Shown one piece after another: positions 9,401 to 12,413 of a stretch of 12,413 nucleotides of DNA (positions are counted from its first letter, which is position 1; every line of letters begins with the position of its first letter). This DNA is from PVC group bacterium. Its GTDB lineage: Bacteria > Verrucomicrobiota > Kiritimatiellia > CAIKKV01 > PXCX01. The stretch lies in assembly GCA_003565195.1 (NCBI GenBank), contig PXCX01000264.1:1-12413 (forward strand). The letters are read 5' to 3'. The notes below the pieces were generated by a model that saw nothing but the letters and a program-made list of their open reading frames with translations, was not told the origin of the DNA and did no database searches. A program made the translations under genes and the position numbers.

Positions 9401-9660
9401 AGGCGTTCCTCGGTCGGGCGCTTGGCCTCGAGGTAGCCGATGATGCGATCAGCGCCGTTCCAGACGCGGAAATCGGGATTGCCGGCGTCGGTGGCGCTCG
9501 GCAGGGTCGTGATTCTGACGTGCGTGCGGCCGGTCAGCTCCGCCAGCCCGGCAAGCAAACCGCTGAGGCAGGGGTAAAAGCTTTCCTCGCGCGCATCGCC
9601 CTGCCGGGACACCGCCGACAGCTCCTTGAAATAGTTCGAGAACAACGATTGGGTTTGCAT
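6490..9660 (-). CDS. Single-chain restriction-modification enzyme (type IIG / type ISP-like, helicase-less)
   Basis: A 1056-residue fused restriction endonuclease and N6-adenine methyltransferase. Near the N-terminus a PD-(D/E)XK nuclease is visible: PDFRVW with Asp63, then GYLEAK with Glu78 and Lys80. A helical linker follows to about 320. The methyltransferase has motif I LLDPAAGTMTF (Asp368) for S-adenosylmethionine binding and catalytic motif IV NPPY at 489-492. The C-terminal 400 or so residues look like a type ISP specificity domain, including VGGYQVCQKWLKDRR near the end. Type ISP enzymes such as LlaGI are about 1600 residues and carry a helicase; this protein has none, so it should act like a type IIG enzyme. 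It needs no partner to modify or cut DNA. The start at 9660 is chosen because family members begin near this Met and the likely promoter puts the RNA start near 9698. An in-frame ATG at 9699 would add 13 residues. No Shine-Dalgarno sequence precedes 9660. The frame is intact throughout. The recognition site cannot be read from sequence. Confidence 0.88.
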   Translation of the reverse strand: MQTQSLFSNYFKELSAVSRQGDAREESFYPCLSGLLAGLAELTGRTHVRITTLPSATDAGNPDFRVWNGADRIIGYLEAKRPTEERLDAIEDSEQLQRYRETFPNLILTNFLEFRLYRNGECMDSVVAGRSVVLNRLGQAPPVEKPAELDALLNRFFDFSLPRVFTAASLALELAKRTRFLRDVIFDLLDRANADPAAARLNGFYEAFQKFLIGTLTPRDFADLFAQTITYGLFAARTRTAEGFNRRAAFDNIPQTIGVLRDLFQFISLGNLPDQLAWCVDDLAEVLALADAPGILDSYYQEGKGSDPIVHFYETFLAQYDPAERERRGVYYTPEPVVGYIVRSIHGLLKSDFGKREGLASEGVTLLDPAAGTMTFVAQAAQQAVAEFEATYGKGGRADFIRTHILRNFYAFELMMAPYAVGHLKMSFLLEALGHRLTDQERIPFYLTNTLDNVELEQSQLPGFFALAEESRLAGKVKQQTPILVILGNPPYSGHSANIGEWITGLIDTYKQVDGQPLGERNPKWLQDDYVKFLRFAQWKIDQAGRGVVGMITNHGYLDNPTFRGMRQSLMKTFDDIYILDLHGNSLKKETCPDGSPDKNVFDIRQGVAVAFFVKRGGDPKPKADAVVRHADLWGQRDTKYTWLDTHALDNTRWRKLATRPDRYLFVRRDETAVRRYERYPRVNDVFVVNSVGVVTARDAVVFDFDRDSLLRRIRQFRDTALSDEMLKVTYGLRDSGSWSVRTARNALMQDDDWEDRIVPCLYRPFDTRWLFYHPAMIERGRYEVMRHMLVGDNSALVMPKQHKAESGVLATRTIAAHKSVAAYDINYFFPLYIYPEPLPPQQEDRRRWVNMMLFEPEALYDAKKSNLNSALIAALTAAYGEEPSPEAIFHYLYAVLHAPAYRTKYAAFLKMDFPRIPFTADAQLFKKMAALGEKLTGLHLLTSPDLDPPACRFEGDGDGRIGKDRKSGLRYDAAAQRVCINATQHFAPVPESVWTYPVGGYQVCQKWLKDRRQRRLELDDIRAYCRIVTALGRTLEIQSRIDALYADVETQTISG

Positions 9661-9704
9661 GGGACAAGGGTGAACGCGCTTCGTGAAGCCACGGAACATC
9701 GCAT

Positions 9705-9733
9705 ATTGAACCCTAAATCAAAAAATTGGTCAA
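9705..9733 (-). promoter_or_regulatory. Sigma70-like promoter candidate for the restriction-modification gene
   Basis: On the minus strand TTGACC (complement of 9728-9733, five of six to consensus) is followed after 17 bases by TTCAAT (complement of 9705-9710, four of six). The RNA would start around 9698. That falls at the in-frame ATG at 9699 and leaves about 38 bases of leader before the ATG at 9660. It lies between the 144-bp repeat and the gene. Confidence 0.45.
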
Positions 9734-9754
9734 GAACCGCGGTCTTTAGTCTGT

Positions 9755-9898
9755 AATTCTCAATATGGCCACGCCCCCTGCCGGTTTATCCGGCAGGAAC
9801 GGACGTTCGGGGCTAATCGCCGCCGTTTTGCCCGAACGTGTTCACCCGTGACGCACCCCGCGTCGCCAAGGCTATGCAGGGCAAGAGGTCACGGGGGT
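9755..9898 (-). repeat. Three-hairpin structured repeat, copy 2 (inverted relative to 1-144)
   Basis: The reverse complement of this segment matches 1-144 end to end without gaps, with six substitutions, all outside the three stems. On the minus strand it is upstream of the restriction gene, about 95 bases from the ATG at 9660. It therefore has the same orientation to its downstream gene as copy 1 has to pstS. Matching stops at both edges as far as can be seen (9754 and below diverge; the other edge meets the window boundary in copy 1). Together the copies frame the pst operon and the restriction gene as a 9.6-kb unit. No target-site duplication can be tested because copy 1 begins at the window edge. 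Confidence 0.85.
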
Positions 9899-9908
9899 CA
9901 TCATAAGC

Positions 9909-10054
9909 AATGCGCGTCGAATGCCGACCCTTTTGAGTGCGCGTGCCTGCACGCGCTTTACGTGCCGACGCCCGCGTCGGCACATGCGCCTTCTCCCGGA
10001 GCAGGCTCCGGGTCAGAAAGCGCGTGCAGGCACGCGCACTCAAAAACGCGCATT
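9909..10054. repeat. Cloverleaf-like palindromic element
   Basis: Perfect 29-bp outer arms lie at 9931-9959 and 10017-10045 (left arm begins TTTTGAGTGCGCGTGCCTGC). They enclose two perfect hairpins: GTGCCGACGC-CC-GCGTCGGCAC at 9962-9983 (10-bp stem) and CCCGGAGC-AG-GCTCCGGG at 9995-10012 (8-bp stem). An additional 9-bp outer pairing, AATGCGCGT at 9909-9917 with ACGCGCATT at 10046-10054, is separated from the main stem by a one-sided bulge at 9918-9930. The form resembles large REP/MITE-type palindromes. It lies just past the 144-bp repeat and about 110 bases beyond the stop of the GH67-like gene, so it could end that transcript. The bases from 10055 to 10161 show nothing I can name. Confidence 0.85.
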
Positions 10055-10161
10055 TCCCAGCCACCGTGAACAGTTACCAAATTTTTATTACGCGAGCCCT
10101 TAGCCGCGACTTGTCATTGGCGAAGGCGCAACACCGCGGACGGATCGCAAGCCATTACGGT

Positions 10162-11904
10162 TCAGCGAAACAGGCTGTCGATTCCCATGGCACGTTTGCG
10201 CGCGAATCGAGGCACCCACTTGGGATTGAAGCGCCGCATCCAGCCGTGCACCCATCCCAGGGGCCGCAGAAACAACAGCCGATCCACCAGCCGATATCGG
10301 GGCGTTCGACGGCATAGCAGGGGCATCAACGCAATCAACCGTCGGGCGCTTCGCGTCGGCTCCGCCACCTGGATGCGAATCGCATAGCGAGGTCTCCAAC
10401 GTTGCTTGTATTGTTTTTTCAATCGTCGGATGTGCATCAGCGCCGCTTCGGGCGCGTCATTCAGATAGTATGCGCGAACCGCCAGCAGGATCTCGAACGT
10501 GTCGCGTTGAAACGCCAATCCCTGGCTTGGGAACCCATGGTCGCGCGCTTGCGTTTCAAGCGTTTCGAGTTCGACAAAGGCGTCCTCGCCTTCACGGATC
10601 GCCCGTGCGCGATCCGCGGGCGAAATCCAATGCCGCAACAAGCAGCGTAATGGCGACAGGACGAGGATGCGATCCCAATACACGTATAGCAACGGTGGAA
10701 TCCGGACGCGACGAAAATACAACGGTTGTTCGGCAAAGCACCGCAGGTAGAGCAAATGGTCGATGACACGCTGCAACCGCAGCAGAAACTCGGGAAACGC
10801 CGTCGGATCGGCTTCGGGCGCGTGCCGCTTCAGCCAGCACGAGGCGGCATTCCGCCAGGTTTCGCCTCGCGCCAACGCGCCAAGCACCGACACATTCAAT
10901 TCAACCCAGGGGGACGAATCGCGCAGATAGGTCAATCGCTTGAAGCGCCCCCAACCACCGGTTTGACACCAGACGCTGATGCCGCAAAGATTCGGTGCGC
11001 CCGACAATGCCGCGAGCACCTCGGCGGCCTGCACGCCCGCAAACCCGGGGTATTCGCCAAAACCCTCATACTCGCGACGCGCCTGAAACTCGACGATCTT
11101 GCGATGCCGACTTCTGAAAAAATGCGCGTTGACAGTCAGGTACCGGAAAAAATCGCTTTCGCCGGGCTTCAACGACAAGCACAACCAGGGACTGTCGATG
11201 CCGTGAAAGACCCGCCCGAAGGTTCGTGGATGCCACAGCAAATCGCCGATCGGATACGCCCCGACCGTCCATAACCGAAAGAACAAGGTGCGCCGATGGC
11301 GTTCAAATACTGGAAGCAACGTTTGCAACAGCCGGCGGGCCTGGCGTGGCGTCCGGATCGTGAGACGGCTGCGAAAATCGCCGCGAGTCCTGGCTTCGTC
11401 GCATTCGCCGATGCGCAGGATCATGCCCGCGAGTTCGGGGAAATCGCTGAGCCCCCGATCCACGCTTTCGGCCAGCCAGTCGATCGCGACCGTCGCCGTT
11501 GGATCGATCGGCTCGCGGCATTGGGTGGCGCAGGGTACGACATCGGTGGTCAGCAACGGCCGCAGCCCTTGCGCCCTTGCAATCCGAAAGAGATCCGCAT
11601 ACAGTTCCCGATACCGATCGATCTTGTCCCGCAGTTCGGCGGGATAGCCGTCCCATTGGGACAGATGCGCCAGGTCGTCGAAGGTAATGGCGTTATACCC
11701 TTCGTCCGCCACGCAGGCGGCGAACCGCCGCGAGTCCGACATTACCTGCGCGATACGCGCCGGACAAGGCTGCCCGTTGCGTTCCCAGTCCGCGAACGGG
11801 ACTTTCGACCAGTTGACGCGCTTGGTCCGAACCGACCTAAAAAACGGCCCGATGCCGTCTATGATCCGCCAATCCGATAACGATGGGGACTGCAACGTTT
11901 CCAT
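10162..11904 (-). CDS. Putative GH67-like (alpha-glucuronidase-related) glycoside hydrolase-fold protein
   Basis: A 580-residue protein, probably cytoplasmic, since no signal peptide or membrane helix is seen. The first 350 residues look like a TIM-barrel carbohydrate enzyme: GYNAITFDDLAHLS at 69-82, a search-like RIGECDE at 164-170, FFRLWTVGAYPIGDLLWH at 208-225, and KIVEFQARREYEGFGEYP at 269-286. The last resembles the segment before the active site in GH67 alpha-glucuronidases, where similar VE(L/F)Q...EY motifs occur. GISVWCQTGGWG lies at 308-319. Candidate acidic residues are Glu167, Glu272 and Glu278; catalytic assignment is not secure. The C-terminal 230 residues are helical and end in a very basic tail rich in Arg. 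No Shine-Dalgarno sequence precedes the ATG. It stands alone with no sugar-uptake or xylanase neighbour, so substrate is unknown. Family placement is from memory of motifs; a polysaccharide-synthesis or non-enzymatic role remains possible. Confidence 0.6.
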   Translation of the reverse strand: METLQSPSLSDWRIIDGIGPFFRSVRTKRVNWSKVPFADWERNGQPCPARIAQVMSDSRRFAACVADEGYNAITFDDLAHLSQWDGYPAELRDKIDRYRELYADLFRIARAQGLRPLLTTDVVPCATQCREPIDPTATVAIDWLAESVDRGLSDFPELAGMILRIGECDEARTRGDFRSRLTIRTPRQARRLLQTLLPVFERHRRTLFFRLWTVGAYPIGDLLWHPRTFGRVFHGIDSPWLCLSLKPGESDFFRYLTVNAHFFRSRHRKIVEFQARREYEGFGEYPGFAGVQAAEVLAALSGAPNLCGISVWCQTGGWGRFKRLTYLRDSSPWVELNVSVLGALARGETWRNAASCWLKRHAPEADPTAFPEFLLRLQRVIDHLLYLRCFAEQPLYFRRVRIPPLLYVYWDRILVLSPLRCLLRHWISPADRARAIREGEDAFVELETLETQARDHGFPSQGLAFQRDTFEILLAVRAYYLNDAPEAALMHIRRLKKQYKQRWRPRYAIRIQVAEPTRSARRLIALMPLLCRRTPRYRLVDRLLFLRPLGWVHGWMRRFNPKWVPRFARKRAMGIDSLFR

Positions 11905-12090
11905 AACGGGTCATTATGGTTACACCATTTGGCTGCCATCATGTTTGAAATTGATGTGAACCGCATGAGGATGAGTGGATTCGGGATACGACTCTTCATC
12001 GCATGCTTAAACCCCACGCTTTATCGGATATGCTTACTCGACTAATGCTTGTTGAGCAACGGTTAAGTAGGTCGTTTTAGGGTGAGGCGC
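11905..12090. other. Intergenic region upstream of the GH67-like gene
   Basis: This begins a gene-free stretch of about 500 bases that runs to the end of the window. It should contain the promoter of the minus-strand GH67-like gene. A CATAAT lies a few bases before the ATG on that strand but has no acceptable -35 partner at 16-18 bases. No ORF with coding character, RNA gene or hairpin of note is visible here; the rest of the stretch is occupied by the repeats listed separately. Confidence 0.5.
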
Positions 12091-12198
12091 AAACCCCCTC
12101 ACGGCGGCGACGGCGCGCCGCCCTCCATTTTCAAAACAGCCGTTTTAGCTATAAATGGAGGGCGGCAGGCCCTTGCCGCCGTTATCGGGGAGGGGTTT
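12091..12198. repeat. Nested GC-rich palindromic element
   Basis: Concentric inverted repeats: AAACCCC at 12091-12097 with GGGGTTT at 12192-12198; ACGGCGGC at 12101-12108 with GCCGCCGT at 12175-12182; GCCGCCCTCCATTT at 12117-12130 with AAATGGAGGGCGGC at 12153-12166 (14 bp, perfect); and an inner AAAAC-AGCC-GTTTT at 12133-12146. The whole can fold into one long interrupted hairpin. It does not share sequence with the cloverleaf at 9909-10054, so it appears to be a different repeat family. A 73-codon open frame on the minus strand across it is not credible as a gene. Confidence 0.75.
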
Positions 12199-12209
12199 TG
12201 CAAGTGGCT

Positions 12210-12283
12210 CTGAATATCCAGCAAGGAATGTCCAATGATCAAAGTTGAGATTTGGACATTCCTTGTTGGCTGTTGGACCTTCT
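12210..12283. repeat. AT-rich imperfect palindromic repeat, copy B (inverted relative to copy A)
   Basis: The reverse complement matches 6375-6455, sharing for example GTCCAACAGCCAACAAGGAA and TTGATCATTGGACATTCCTT, with a few changes in the centre and a 7-bp deletion (GGATATT) near one end. Like copy A it is palindromic: AGCAAGGAATGTCCAA on the left pairs with TTGGACATTCCTTGTTGG on the right. It sits in a gene-free region next to the nested palindrome. Confidence 0.8.
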
Positions 12284-12370
12284 AATTTCAAACTCTCTTC
12301 CCGGAGCCGCCCCTCAACCTCACGGACCGGGGGCGTTATGCAATAGGCACCAATACCCAATTTCAAATTT

Positions 12371-12413
<43 letters not shown>

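Noticed and set aside
1..9898. Composite transposon with the 144-bp repeats as insertion-sequence ends
   Set aside because: There is no transposase within or next to either repeat, and the repeats are too short to be insertion sequences. Target duplications cannot be checked because copy 1 starts at the window edge.
9909..10054. CRISPR array or tRNA suggested by the clustered hairpins
   Set aside because: There are no regularly spaced direct repeats with unique spacers. The cloverleaf lacks tRNA features such as a TTC loop, the expected arm lengths and an anticodon arm.
9813..10317. Small open frames across the 144-bp repeat and the cloverleaf
   Set aside because: They are built from palindromic repeat sequence and have no ribosome binding site or conserved motif.
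12145..12366. 73-codon minus-strand open frame in the terminal gene-free region
   Set aside because: It overlaps the nested palindrome and AT-rich repeat copy B, so its sequence is explained by repeats.

Overview
The window is a moderately GC-rich bacterial chromosome segment, roughly 58-60% by eye. It carries three gene blocks set among an unusually dense collection of palindromic repeats. The long-form PstC and PstA proteins, a GH67-like protein, weak or absent Shine-Dalgarno sequences before most genes, and AT-rich palindromes with CCAGTTT tandem repeats between genes suggest the PVC superphylum (Verrucomicrobiota, Kiritimatiellota or Lentisphaerota). That placement is inference; no rRNA or other marker gene is present.

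Layout. Positions 1-144 hold a three-hairpin repeat. The plus-strand operon pstS-pstC-pstA-pstB (417-6337) encodes a complete high-affinity phosphate ABC importer. A strong hairpin terminator or attenuator lies between pstS and pstC. PstC and PstA are both about twice the usual size because of extra N-terminal periplasmic regions. No phoU, phoB or phoR is in the window. After a short convergent intergenic region (AT-rich palindromic repeat plus a minus-strand terminator), a large minus-strand gene (6490-9660) encodes a single-chain restriction-modification enzyme: a PD-(D/E)XK nuclease, an N6-adenine methyltransferase and a type ISP-like specificity domain, with no helicase. Upstream of it lies a promoter candidate and then the second, inverted copy of the three-hairpin repeat (9755-9898). 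A perfect cloverleaf-like palindrome follows (9909-10054). A minus-strand gene (10162-11904) encodes a protein I place near GH67 alpha-glucuronidases. The last 500 bases have no gene but hold a nested GC-rich palindrome, an inverted second copy of the AT-rich palindrome and a CCAGTTT tandem array that runs off the end.

How it fits together. PstS captures phosphate in the periplasm, PstC and PstA form the channel, and PstB supplies ATP hydrolysis. The restriction-modification enzyme is functionally independent. The clearest link between the two modules is that the same 144-bp structured element lies upstream of pstS and upstream of the restriction gene, in the same orientation relative to each. 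It may therefore be a shared 5' or insulating element, or simply a mobile palindromic repeat. I see no defence island or other obviously novel multi-gene system. The least explained signals are the structured repeats and the enlarged Pst permeases.
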